64,000 bases of DNA, from the NCBI GenBank assembly GCA_004026145.2, contig CP034990.1, positions 18,554,176 to 18,618,175 of the forward strand, written 5' to 3'. The DNA is from Takifugu bimaculatus (taxonomy: Eukaryota > Chordata > Actinopteri > Tetraodontiformes > Tetraodontidae). The notes beneath the pieces were generated by a model that was not told the DNA's origin, did no database searches, and worked only from the letters and a program-made list of their open reading frames with translations. Shown here piece by piece: positions 50,501 through 56,959 of the stretch. The position numbers and the translations under genes are program-made. Positions within the stretch are counted from its first letter, which is position 1; every line of letters begins with the position of its first letter.

Positions 50501-53500
50501 CAGGGGTTTTTTGTCTTCTGGTCTCAGAATAATTAATTGTTTTCATTATGAAATATTCCCCAGCGCAGCAGCGTTCCTGCTATTTTCGAAAAATGCCACT
50601 CAAAACCCCAGCAGTTTTTTCAGAGCATCTCCTCTCACGACAGATGAATCTCGTCTCAGCTGTGTTTGGCAACGCTTTACTTTTTACTACACGTATTTAT
50701 GCATCATGAAGAAAAGTCAATCTTCTTCAGACTGACTTCCTTTCAATGCTGTGAATCCACTGCCATGAATTCAAGTCATCTAAACAGGTCAGTTATTAAA
50801 AGTGTGCAGCTTTCTGTCTCTAAATGTGTCCTGCAGGGAAGCCAACTGAATAATCAATGACAACCTGCCAAACTAGCAGCACTAAAATATCCTCTCACCA
50901 AGTATTATCCAACATTATCAAAACTTCTCACAGACGGAGGATCCATATATAAGTTTGTGGCTACGAAACATCAATATTCTGTCCAGCGATGCTCCGAAGG
51001 TACAAATTAAAAACATGGAAGCGTGCCTCTTTTAACAGATGGGAGGATTTAGCCACAAACACAATTAATTATCAGGTGTCAGGAAAGAGTTTGTACATGA
51101 CACCAAGCATTCAGAGTTAAAAATTTATAATCCATTACCTCAAATTTTTTACCTCACCTCACATCTGCTTATAAGCAAGATGTGGCTAAAGTGACAAGGA
51201 CCCACAGAGGAGGTAATTGTTGCAGGTTAGAGACCAGCAGCAGGTCCTGACTGTTCTAATGACTGAAGTGGATGTAACATTTCCATCCCTCCGTAATAGA
51301 TGAAGCAGTAAATACAACGGAGACGGCGAGCATGCTCGCCCTCAGGGACAGCATATCTATCCATGTATCGTGTTGTCTGAAAATTAACATCGTATTTCAT
51401 TTAAAACGAGCTGCTGTAGGTGCATTTGTGTATCTGATAGAGTCGTTTAACAAAGTGGGAACAGGGCTCGGAGGCACAGCATCTCTTTAGCAGGATTTAG
51501 AATATCTAACATACACAAACCCTTGTTCCAGAGCATCTTTCCTCCATTTGGATCCCTCCTAAAAAAAAACCTTTTCTCACAGGTTTATCCGCGTTGTGAT
51601 CAATCCTCTAATCATCACCTGCTATGTCTCTAAATAAGATGTGTTTCATTAACATAGGAGGTGGGGAAGGTCTAATTTGATCTTTAATGGGTAGATATTG
51701 CTTTCCAGCAGCACACTGGAACCCACCTACTTTAAACGTATTCATTTCAAATATAAGCCATAATGCCGCATCTGTCAAACCGTTAAAAAAGAGAGAAAAA
51801 TGAGGTCTTCAATTTCCAAGAGACAATTTCTTCCAGAGCAAGTGACAGACTTGCATCACACTAAAAGCCAATTCTGTACTTCAATATAAAAAAAAGCTTA
51901 TTATCTCATAAAATACCAGGCTGACATTGCATCTACCAGCCATTCAGAGTCTTTTAACGCCCCTTTTCACTGCATGACTGAGCACCTTAAAGCCACCCGC
52001 ATTCTCTACAACTTCAAAACTGGTGCGTGCATGCAAATGCGCGTGTAAGCACCTGCAGACATCGGATGCATATTGGCTGAAATATCCTACCCCTGCTCTT
52101 GGTGGGCGCTCCAGAAAATCAAATCACAAAACTGTTCAGACACGACTGTCCTCTGAGCATCGGTGGAAGCTCTGACTTGCAGTCTTGGGCGATTTTTGAC
52201 GGGCAGATTTACTTGATGCTATCTCGAGAGCCGTCACTGTCATTTGCAGCTAAAGGCTGACAGTGTTGGTGACTGGCTTGCTGCGGCATTGTGGCCATTG
52301 AGTCACCAAACGCCCCTGGAAGCAAAGAGAAGTCAAAGGCAGCCAGAAAAACCAGCTCCCATCTCATTAATAATGCACTACTGAAACTAGTCACCCGTAG
52401 GAAAACAGTCATGAGTAATCTGTCATTTAATACGTGTTGTTATTTTAAATAATGCATATTTTTGGGGGAGCTCAGTCAGTAGGGGGCTGGGCTGAGAAGC
52501 TGTTCTCAGTTCAAGTCACGGTTGCGGAAAAAGTTGGAAGGTGTGCTGGTAGCAGGGGGAAGGCGCCAGGACACCTTCGGAGCAGTGACAAGGTACCTTT
52601 GAGCAAGGTGATAAATGCTCAGATTGGGGCCTGTGAGGAACAGGCTCGCCCAGGGTCGTACCCTGCTGCCTCCAGCACCCTTCCCCTGACCCCGCAAGAG
52701 ACTTAGGGGGTTTAAAATAAATTCTGTCCATTGTGAGACGTTTCCCAGCCACTGTGTGTGCTAGTTTTGCAGCCTGCAAAATTCCCACATTGGGCGTGTG
52801 TGAACGTGTCCAGCTCGACGAGGAGCTCATTGGGTTTTCTGTGTGTTGTGCAACAGATCTTTTATCCTGGTAACGGTCCACTTTACGACATTATAGTGCT
52901 GTGGAATATTACCGCCTTCTCCCACGAGTCCGAGCCAGAGACATGTCCTCTGGCGGTCTGCAGACAGCCGGCGTCAGTAAATGTTCCACTCTCACGTGTA
53001 CTAATGTGTTCCAGTTCATACTGGTCCCACAGTGCACCAACACTGAGTGCATGAGGCTGGCTGTGGCGTCCGCCAGGACCCTGTGAGTGTGCAGCCGGAT
53101 TAAAAAATGCAGGAGCCAGTTTCTGCTCTCGTCAACCAGCATATCGGACGAAAATGTATTTTTAGAGATGTCAGAAGTGCAGAAATGACTCTCTGGCTTT
53201 GCCTGAAGCTCATTGACTCCATGTTGATGCCTTTGGCGACTTACAGGCTCAAGCTGCAGGTCTACGGTCATAGCGGATGCATTTAGAGCAATTATCTGAA
53301 AAAGCCAGACAATGTGGCTTGCACTTAAAGTGAGAGCTTCGTTTTATTTACAGTTTTTTCCCCCTCTTCCGCTCTTGCTGCAAAATGTATGACAATAACG
53401 GCATTAGGAGAACTTGCTGTGGATTATTCTGTGACGTGGGCTTGCAGTTTACATCAGGGGCTCTAAGAATCAGGTCCACAAATTGAAAAGAGGACAAAAA

Positions 53501-55000
53501 GATAAAGCACCCAATCATAGGGCTCGCTGAGTCATGAGAGAATGGAGTGATTAAAAAAATATGGAAACGTCCTAGTTAAGGAGAGAATATACAAAAGAAT
53601 TCTTGGCTTGATTGAGAGGATGCGATAGATGTTTTACTGCTTATATCACTGTTGTGGGGGGAAAAAAGATTCGGTTGCAATCGTGTTTATTTAAGTGTCT
53701 GTTACAATCCAAAATGGCGCAGATGTGCAAAAAGGCGCAGATGTGCAAAGCTAAGTTGGAAGGCTTAGTTAAAAAGATTGGAAAACTAATACATTTTCCT
53801 GAAAACCACATGCCTCTATCCCTGAAGAGAGATGAACAAATTAAGTCTGCACACATTTACCTCCAAGAAGTGTTAATTAGTGCTTTCACACAAGGTCAGA
53901 GTTTCAACAAACCCCCCCTCAAAAAAAAATAATTCTGCATGTATGCTAGAAAATTGATTTGCCCTGAATCAACAGATATATCTCACTTTCTTGACATGCA
54001 GACAATCCTGTATTCTTAACTTTTATGGCCAAATAACTAAGAGCTGTAACATGAGTTACTGAGGTCACCTGAGCAAAAGCCCCGCCCCCTCAGACTCATA
54101 CAACCGTGCTGAAATGGATACCTGCTGCCAGGTGGAATGTTTACCCGAGCTTGGCAAAAAGCATTTGCAACAGATTTGATCCTCTGTCCTTCTGCAGCTC
54201 TAATGCTCGTTCATATCTGCCCAAATGTGTTCTCCCTGCATGTGGTGACAAGAAGATGTCTCTAAAGGCGCTGATTGGAGAAAAATTGAAGAGTGCGTGT
54301 TTAAACGTAAAGGCACCGTACGGAAGGAGAGGAGGGGCGACTTGGAGGGATTTGGGAAAACTAGATTCCAGGCATTCCTCGCAGTAAAGGACAAGTTTGA
54401 GGTTTATCGTTGGAAAAGCAGAAAGATATATTTTAGGAGATTCATAATTCTGAGGTGCATAAATGGAGGGAAGATGACATGTGAGGTGCTTTACATCCCT
54501 GGTAACACACAAGGCTACAACGCAGGAATGATTTTTTAATTGTGGATGTCTGCACTTCCAGCACAAAACGCGCAATTCCACATCTCCAGGGAAGACCCGT
54601 CGCTTCCCCTTTCAGCTTTGCATTCATTTCGAGTGAAAGGCGAGATTCCCGTGCTGTATATTTCAAATACTAGTCCAAGTCTTTATTTCATTTTATCTTC
54701 CGACGGTATGAATGGAGGGACGGGTATTAAAAGTTTCGAGGGTCGGTGGAAGGAAGCTTTACCTTGTATGTGCTGGTTGACCACATTCTCCAGCCGATCC
54801 AGCCTCTCCATGATCCGGACAGTGTCCCCTCTTTTGTCGCCTTCCAACTTTCTCTCCGCTACGGGCATGGGCACTTTGATGTAGATGTTGGCGATGTAAT
54901 TAGTGACCCATCCGACATAGAGCAGGCAGACGATGTTGGTCATGCCGCTCAGGATCACGCATGTTGACACCAAAGTTTTGGTTTTCCTGGTGCAAGCCAT
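11783..55000 (-). CDS. galnt18: galnt18, polypeptide N-acetylgalactosaminyltransferase-like 18 (11 coding exons, whole span)
   Basis: The joined exons encode a Golgi/ER type II membrane glycosyltransferase of the family that adds GalNAc from UDP-GalNAc to Ser/Thr to begin mucin-type O-glycans. The corrected chain is 609 residues. It has a membrane anchor at about 10-33, a stem with a short heptad-like stretch at 62-79, and a GT-A catalytic domain at about 120-470. The metal-binding D253-A-H255 and the Y356-G-G-E-N motif lie in that domain. A ricin-type lectin domain follows at about 480-609. Similarity to human GALNT18 is strong in every exon, including its N-terminal MxCTRKTKTLVSTCV, so I prefer GALNT18 over GALNT8, GALNT9 or GALNT17. 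The human gene also has 11 coding exons. Members of this group are reported to have weak or no classical transferase activity, so the catalytic role is inferred. Exon 3 carries one extra base that breaks the frame as written. The start at 55000 matches the family start and has a strong context (G at -3 and +4). Confidence 0.96.
11930..14436 (-). other. galnt18: galnt18 intron 10
   Basis: 2507 bp between exons 11 and 10. I see no nested gene, tandem array or known repeat in it. Confidence 0.9.
14437..14601 (-). CDS. galnt18: galnt18 exon 10 (lectin domain)
   Basis: It encodes residues 507-561 (TVYYTSTQQLHIGLLSPTVD, then CLVDVNSRLRLIECGYAAAK, then RMKLHWFFTQ). The acceptor is TCTCCTGCAG/ACGGTG and the donor is ACTCAG/GTGAAC. 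It covers the second lectin repeat, with CLVD near its start and an LHW in the QxW position. At 165 bp it is a phase 0-0 exon with the same codon count (55) as the human exon as I recall it. Confidence 0.97.
14602..16431 (-). other. galnt18: galnt18 intron 9
   Basis: 1830 bp. It begins with the weak donor GTTTGA and contains one arm (15349-15440) of a long-distance inverted repeat whose partner lies in intron 7. Confidence 0.9.
15349..15440 (+). repeat. inverted dispersed repeat, arm A (intron 9)
   Basis: The 92 bp match the reverse complement of 19829-19915 almost perfectly: one mismatch and a 4-bp gap (TAGA). A further shared block (GCACCATTGTTGGT) near 15276 suggests an older element that received or lost about 55 bp in one copy. 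The family is not recognised. Confidence 0.85.
16432..16527 (-). CDS. galnt18: galnt18 exon 9 (first lectin repeat)
   Basis: It encodes residues 475-506 (MKNSLKNDLCLDQGPDNDN, then VPILYLCHGMTPQ), the start of the ricin-type lectin domain with the CLD motif of the alpha repeat. The acceptor is strong: a long pyrimidine run, then CTCTCAG/ATG. The donor CAG/GTTTGA departs from consensus at +3 and +6 and is the weakest in the gene. At 96 bp it is a phase 0-0 exon. Confidence 0.94.
16528..18353 (-). other. galnt18: galnt18 intron 8
   Basis: 1826 bp between exons 9 and 8. Short frames on both strands at 17344-18133 overlap but resemble no known protein. No repeat array is seen. Confidence 0.9.
18354..18491 (-). 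CDS. galnt18: galnt18 exon 8 (end of catalytic domain)
   Basis: It encodes residues 429-474 (DSGIDIGDVSERKALRKRL, then QCKTFRWYLVNMYPEMRMY, then SDTVAYGV). It is a phase 0-0 exon of 138 bp. The donor is GTG/GTGAGC. The acceptor is (TG)n-TAG/GACTCG: a TG dinucleotide array of about 44 bp abuts the splice site, with the only conventional pyrimidine stretch (TTTTCTTT) lying beyond the array. The open reading frame continues into intron 8 at its 3' end, which is why the exon end is set by the donor and not by a stop. Confidence 0.95.
18494..18537. repeat. CA/TG microsatellite abutting the exon 8 acceptor
   Basis: About 22 uninterrupted AC dinucleotides on the plus strand, read as TG on the galnt18 transcript. 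The array runs to within two bases of the splice-site AG at 18492-18493. On the transcript it is preceded by TTTTCTTT and a possible branch site within GATTAATCA. Confidence 0.97.
19829..19915 (-). repeat. inverted dispersed repeat, arm B (intron 7)
   Basis: The partner of 15349-15440 in the opposite orientation, about 4.4 kb away. Together the two arms bracket exons 8 and 9. The similarity continues past a gap into GCACCATTGTTGGT near 19930-19943. Confidence 0.85.
20404..20589 (-). CDS. galnt18: galnt18 exon 7 (catalytic domain C-terminal part)
   Basis: It encodes residues 367-428 (VWQCGGSIEVLPCARIAHIE, then HVRRNALRVAEVWMDEF, then HVYMAWNVPME). The acceptor is CGCGTCAG/GTGTGG and the donor is GAG/GTGAGT. 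At 186 bp it is a phase 0-0 exon of 62 codons. The segment ARIAHIER replaces the canonical SRVGHVFR of the active enzymes. H384 is in the position of the conserved metal-coordinating histidine. Confidence 0.97.
23150..23670. other. CpG-rich block open on both strands
   Basis: Open frames of 180 codons (plus, 23108-23650) and 171 codons (minus, 23152-23667) overlap almost completely, in a stretch much richer in CpG than the surrounding intron. Neither translation resembles a known family and their composition is Arg/Ala/Ser rich, so I do not call a gene. A regulatory element or CpG island inside intron 6 is an alternative. Confidence 0.4.
25774..25812. repeat. short GACAGGCA-type tandem repeat
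   Basis: About four to five imperfect copies of an 8-bp unit based on CAGACAGG. Confidence 0.85.
26702..26730. repeat. GACCAG hexanucleotide repeat
   Basis: About five head-to-tail copies of GACCAG. They sit 50 bp from the larger ATCC array. Confidence 0.9.
26779..27113. repeat. ATCC tetranucleotide array with TATCC variants
   Basis: 335 bp of head-to-tail ATCC units. They are interrupted by ATC insertions and, at about 26926-26985, by a block of CTATC/TATCC pentanucleotide variants. The array lies about 320 bp into the intron from the exon 6 donor. It produces long artificial open frames on both strands. Confidence 0.97.
27434..27548 (-). CDS. galnt18: galnt18 exon 6 (GGEN motif)
   Basis: It encodes residues 328-366 (SPALIGCFVVDRLYFEEIG, then LLDEGMEVYGGENVELGIR). 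The acceptor is ATTCCCCAG/GAGTCC and the donor is ATCAGG/GTGAGT. Most active family members have a tryptophan before GGEN. Here it is Y356, as in the GALNT8/9/17/18 group. The exon ends in phase 0. It lies only 204 bp of intron away from exon 5, the shortest intron in the gene. Confidence 0.96.
27753..27950 (-). CDS. galnt18: galnt18 exon 5 (catalytic domain)
   Basis: It completes Trp262 and encodes residues 263-327 plus two bases of Gln328 (AEPVLQRIQEDRTRIISPS, then FDNIKYDTFEIDEYPL, then GFDWELWCRYLNPPKSWW). The acceptor is CTCGAAG/GGCTG, with a modest upstream pyrimidine tract (TTCTCTGATTCC). The donor is the consensus ATCCA/GTAAGT. A 92-codon open frame in another register overlaps it but does not match the family. 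Confidence 0.96.
27951..28824 (-). other. galnt18: galnt18 intron 4
   Basis: 874 bp. Nothing recognisable inside apart from splice signals. Confidence 0.9.
28825..29008 (-). CDS. galnt18: galnt18 exon 4 (metal-binding DxH motif)
   Basis: It encodes residues 201-261 and two bases of Trp262 (NELKEKLEDFVSQ, then KQEGLIRSRVSGWRAAT, then FDAHVEFNIGW). The acceptor is TTTAATTTTAG/ATGAGC and the donor is GGCTG/GTGAGT. D253 and H255 of the FDAHVEF motif are the expected Mn2+/UDP-sugar ligands of the GT-A fold. The block from KQEGLIRSR to WRAATAPVV is the family signature that precedes DxH. The 184-bp length fits entry phase 1 and exit phase 2. Confidence 0.97.
29009..33810 (-). other. galnt18: galnt18 intron 3
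   Basis: 4802 bp. It contains one short tRNA-SINE-like fragment (about 32706-32815). I see no nested gene. Confidence 0.9.
32706..32815 (+). mobile_element. tRNA-derived SINE-like fragment
   Basis: GGTCAGTGGTTCAATTCC resembles a polymerase III B box. The following CGATCGAAGCGTCCCTCAA resembles the body of teleost tRNA-derived SINEs as I recall it. The head is degraded and boundaries are approximate. Confidence 0.4.
33811..33978 (-). CDS. galnt18: galnt18 exon 3, with a one-base frameshift as written
   Basis: It encodes residues 145-200 of the catalytic domain (GCRNITYPLNLPQVSIVF, then FVNEALSVILRSIRS, then LLKEIILVDDNSSN). The acceptor is CTCGCAG/GTGCAG and the donor is AACA/GTAAGG. The exon measures 168 bp, but the phases of its neighbours require 167. 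An extra base lies at 33878-33880, after Ser178: the minus strand reads TCC-TGCC where TCC-GCC or TCT-GCC is needed for Ser-Ala. Before this point the protein matches in one frame, and after it in the next. Read literally, translation continues with unrelated residues and meets TGA right after the exon 3/4 junction, giving a 201-residue product. Confidence 0.94.
33979..35631 (-). other. galnt18: galnt18 intron 2
   Basis: 1653 bp. It holds a 21-bp near-perfect palindrome at 34884-34904 and a C-rich stretch near 34441-34462. No gene is seen. Confidence 0.9.
34884..34904. repeat. short palindrome, 9-bp arms and 3-nt loop
   Basis: CAAGGTGAT at 34884-34892 is the reverse complement of ATCACCTTG at 34896-34904. 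Confidence 0.85.
35632..35827 (-). CDS. galnt18: galnt18 exon 2 (stem end, entry to catalytic domain)
   Basis: It encodes residues 80-144 and two bases of Gly145. The acceptor is CCGCCAG/AGACTCC after a pyrimidine-rich stretch, and the donor is GATGG/GTAAGA. The first part (ETPGRGDEGQADTSF) is the variable stem. The second part, from SDSSLFAHWGQ through QYYGYNGYLSDRLPLDR, is near-identical to the family sequence leading into the catalytic domain. The length of 196 bp agrees with entry phase 1 and exit phase 2. Confidence 0.96.
36965..37003. repeat. TG microsatellite
   Basis: About 19 TG/GT units with GC interruptions at its right end. Confidence 0.95.
38668..38912. repeat. telomere-like dispersed repeat, copy 1
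   Basis: It begins with TTGTATCTTTGTGAGGAC, passes through CCCTAACCCTAAC-like and degenerate AACC runs, and then has CAGTCCTTTGA and CCCCACTTTGCTAGTAGAAT. It ends with GAGTATTTTAGTACCAAT and an AC-rich tail. The same order of blocks recurs at 63545-63808 and in part at 46920-47040. Confidence 0.7.
39573..39594. repeat. homopolymer C tract, 22 bp
   Basis: An uninterrupted C run on the plus strand, G on the galnt18 transcript strand. Confidence 0.95.
44453..44503. repeat. TG microsatellite
   Basis: About 25 uninterrupted GT units followed by a short GA repeat. Confidence 0.97.
45459..45484. repeat. CA microsatellite
   Basis: Two short CA blocks separated by ATG. Confidence 0.9.
46920..47040. 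repeat. telomere-like dispersed repeat, truncated copy 2
   Basis: It has AATGTCCTCACCTTGC, then CCTTGCTAGTGAAGTGTATAA, TGGTCCTCACTGTGTAAC and ATATAAGAACATAC running into a CA tail. It corresponds to the right-hand part of the copies at 38668 and 63545 but lacks the CCCTAA section. Confidence 0.6.
48640..48760 (+). mobile_element. tRNA-derived SINE-like fragment
   Basis: GTTAGCACAGCTGTCTCTTAG followed by AAGGTTCTGGGTTCGAT resembles the head of a common teleost tRNA-derived repeat, with the TTCGA of a B box. The tail is not recognisable. Boundaries are approximate. Confidence 0.5.
49091..49118. repeat. homopolymer C tract, 28 bp
   Basis: The longest homopolymer in the window. Confidence 0.95.
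49382..49430 (+). mobile_element. short SINE-like remnant with B box
   Basis: AAGAAGGTTCTGGGTTCGA and the following TTCCAG are the same core as in the fragment near 48665. No A box or cloverleaf is present, so it is not a tRNA gene. Confidence 0.4.
52464..52730 (+). mobile_element. tRNA-derived SINE-like element
   Basis: The 5' part (GGGGGAGCTCAGTCAGTAGG) resembles a tRNA A box region, and AGTTCAAGTC at 52509-52518 resembles a B box. The body contains GGCGCCAGGACACCTTCGG and GGTACCTTTGAGCAAGG, typical of a teleost SINE family as I recall it. It is inserted in intron 1 antisense to galnt18. Confidence 0.65.
54763..55000 (-). CDS. galnt18: galnt18 exon 1 (start codon, membrane anchor, stem)
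   Basis: It encodes residues 1-79 plus the first base of codon 80. A short basic cytoplasmic tail (R5, K6, K8) precedes a hydrophobic segment at about 10-33, as expected for a type II signal anchor. The stem contains a charged amphipathic stretch ending in NVVNQHIQ. The donor is AAG/GTAAAG at 54763/54762, leaving phase 1. Upstream in-frame sequence reads on to a GTG at 55027 but has no in-frame ATG, so 55000 is the start. Two out-of-frame ATGs lie just upstream. Confidence 0.96.
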
Positions 55001-55016
55001 GCCGACATCCCTCCAT
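54900..55016 (-). promoter_or_regulatory. overlapping upstream ORF 1 of galnt18
   Basis: An ATG at 55016, 16 nt upstream of the galnt18 start and out of frame with it, opens 38 codons and stops with TAA inside exon 1. Its context is weak (T at -3, G at +4). Confidence 0.45.
54955..55008 (-). promoter_or_regulatory. overlapping upstream ORF 2 of galnt18
   Basis: An ATG at 55008, 8 nt upstream of the start and in the third frame, opens 17 codons ending in TGA inside exon 1. Its context is moderate (G at -3, T at +4). Confidence 0.45.
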
Positions 55017-55560
55017 GCAGCCCGCACTATCCCGCTGAACCGGAGGACAGAGCGGCAGTCGCCCGCAGAAGCAGCCCGGAGTGTTGAAGTTAAGGACTCC
55101 GCTTCGATGCGAGATCCAGAAGCGTAAAAAGCGTCACTTGGAACGTGCCGCGCGTTTGTTTCGTGGTCAGACTGATATAACTACACATGCATGGCTGCTG
55201 TCAAATGCCTCCAAGTGAAGGTTCCCTCTCTCCCTCCATGGCAAACCTCCGTCGGCTCCGGTTGCATCTGAGGCACTGTGATCAGGAGACGCGCGGAGCA
55301 TCCTGCTGCAGCCAATGGGAAGGATGGAGAGGACTGACAGGCGTCCTCGCAACGCACTGATTCACCGTGAAAGCGGATCTCCCCCGGACTATATCCGCAC
55401 AGCGGGGTCGAGTTTCAGAGTCAGAGCGCACGTTTCCGTCCAAACAGCGTCACCTTTGCGCCACGGCGACCCCGCGCTCCGTGCGCGCCACCTTTACGGA
55501 AGCGAGGGTGCGAATCTCCGCTCATTCGCACGCGAGTAGAAACACTTTTGGAGTTAATGG
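55001..55560 (-). promoter_or_regulatory. galnt18: CpG-rich 5' UTR and promoter candidate of galnt18
   Basis: CpG dinucleotides are dense from the start codon outwards to about 55530, in clear contrast to the AT-richer introns. A CCAAT motif lies on the plus strand at 55312-55316. No convincing TATA box is visible at a sensible distance, which suits a CpG-type promoter. The transcription start and any upstream non-coding exon cannot be placed. Confidence 0.5.
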
Positions 55561-56861
55561 AGAGAACGGGTCTACGAGCCGAAACAGAGTGTACGGGAGA
55601 AAATCAAGGTGTGGTGGGGGTCAGGGCACGAGTCTGGCTCCCGTCCAGCTCGGTGTGAGACACAGGCTGCATCATCTGGTGAAGTAGCGGGAATCAGAGC
55701 CGTGCAGGGCCAAGACAGGAAGTACTCTGCAGGCAGAATGCTCTCTTTTCATTTAAGTGCCCTGACCCCAGCTTTAATATTTAATCTCTGCCATACGTAG
55801 AATGTGCAGTGATTGTTTCAAACTTAACTTTTGCTGTTGCATGCAGCAGTGACTTCCTGCAGATGTTCTGTCCAACTGTGAAGACTTAAGGGCGTCAGGT
55901 CTGTAACCAAAGGTCCTCAGATGGAAAGTCTTCTGTCCTTGCTGTCATTCTTTTCTGTGGAGTGAGTGTATTAAACGTGACAAAGGAAAGTATACAGTTG
56001 GACAAATCGAATGAAGCCTGTTATTGTTGGTTTCCACCATATTTCTCTCAGATAATTACAGCATGTTTGCGAAATAGCTGCGACTCTGACAAACTCCTTT
56101 GTTCGCAGTAAACACTCTCAATTCAGAGCAAATCTCGACCAAGTTGTCACTTTTCCTCTATTTTTGTGGTGAACTCTTTATCGCAGCGTTTCGCCGGAGA
56201 CAAATAAGCTATGTAAATTGTGTTGACAGCTTTGGAATAGACTTCCATGTGAGAGAAATACCATTTTCAGACTTGACTTCTGGTGCTTCTCATTTTCTTC
56301 AATGTAATTTGTCAGTCAGTGTCACAGAGTCCTCTGTCCCACACAAATCCACGTCTTTGTCCTGCCTGTGAGATTATCAACACGCCATTCATCGTGTCTG
56401 GAAGACGGTGTTTTGGGTTCCTAAACAGGAGGATTAGGTCATCATGGTCCCATTGAGCTTTATTGTTTAACGAATTAGGAGTGAGAACTGGCTCGTAGGG
56501 ACATTAAAAGGGAATATTTTACATATTTACTGGGGGAATCTTTTGGGCGGTGGAGACGATGTTGTTTTGTCTACACCCTTCTTATTGTCCACAGTGGAAA
56601 CAGTGATTGGTTGTGAACTTTTGCCTCGATTATAATCAGGATTAGAGTTTTCATCAGTGTTTTGGGGTATCTTGCTAAAATATTGATAAAAAAAAACTCT
56701 TTCCAGTCAGTGTCCGCAGTATTACTCGCAAGCGATGAAATCAAATTAGCACGTTTGGACAGTATCATGCAATCTGTGGGGTTGCCGTGGTAACGGCAGC
56801 AGTGTGCCCAGGTATGTGCTGAAGTAGAGATGGACAAAATAGGTGCATCGTCTCTGTCTCT

Positions 56862-56959
56862 AAAGGAAAGGAAAGGAAAGGAAAGGAAAGGAAAGGAAAG
56901 GAAAGGAAAGGAAAGGAAAGGAAAGGAAAGGAAAGGAAAGGAAAGGAAAGGAAAGGAAA
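56862..56959. repeat. GGAAA pentanucleotide array
   Basis: About 19 to 20 perfect copies of the 5-bp unit over 98 bp, without interruption. Confidence 0.98.

Larger units (their letters stand above)
35828..54762 (-). other. galnt18: galnt18 intron 1 (18.9 kb)
   Basis: The long first intron carries most of the repeats in the window: two TG arrays, a CA array, two long C tracts, two copies of a telomere-like dispersed repeat and three SINE-like pieces. Open frames such as 54141-54581 (minus) and 46087-46533 (minus) have no recognisable similarity. No nested gene is supported. Confidence 0.88.

Noticed and set aside
53612..53932. 106-codon plus-strand frame with a repeated KMAQMCKKAQMCK segment
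   Set aside because: A short local duplication (GCGCAGATGTGCAAA) explains the repeat. No family similarity is seen.
54141..54581. 146-codon minus-strand frame in intron 1 near exon 1
   Set aside because: No similarity to GALNT18 or any family I recognise. It lies between well-matched exons 1 and 2 and is not needed to join them.
55001..55027. N-terminal extension of galnt18 by nine residues
   Set aside because: The upstream in-frame codon at 55027 is GTG, not ATG. The protein from 55000 matches the family start.
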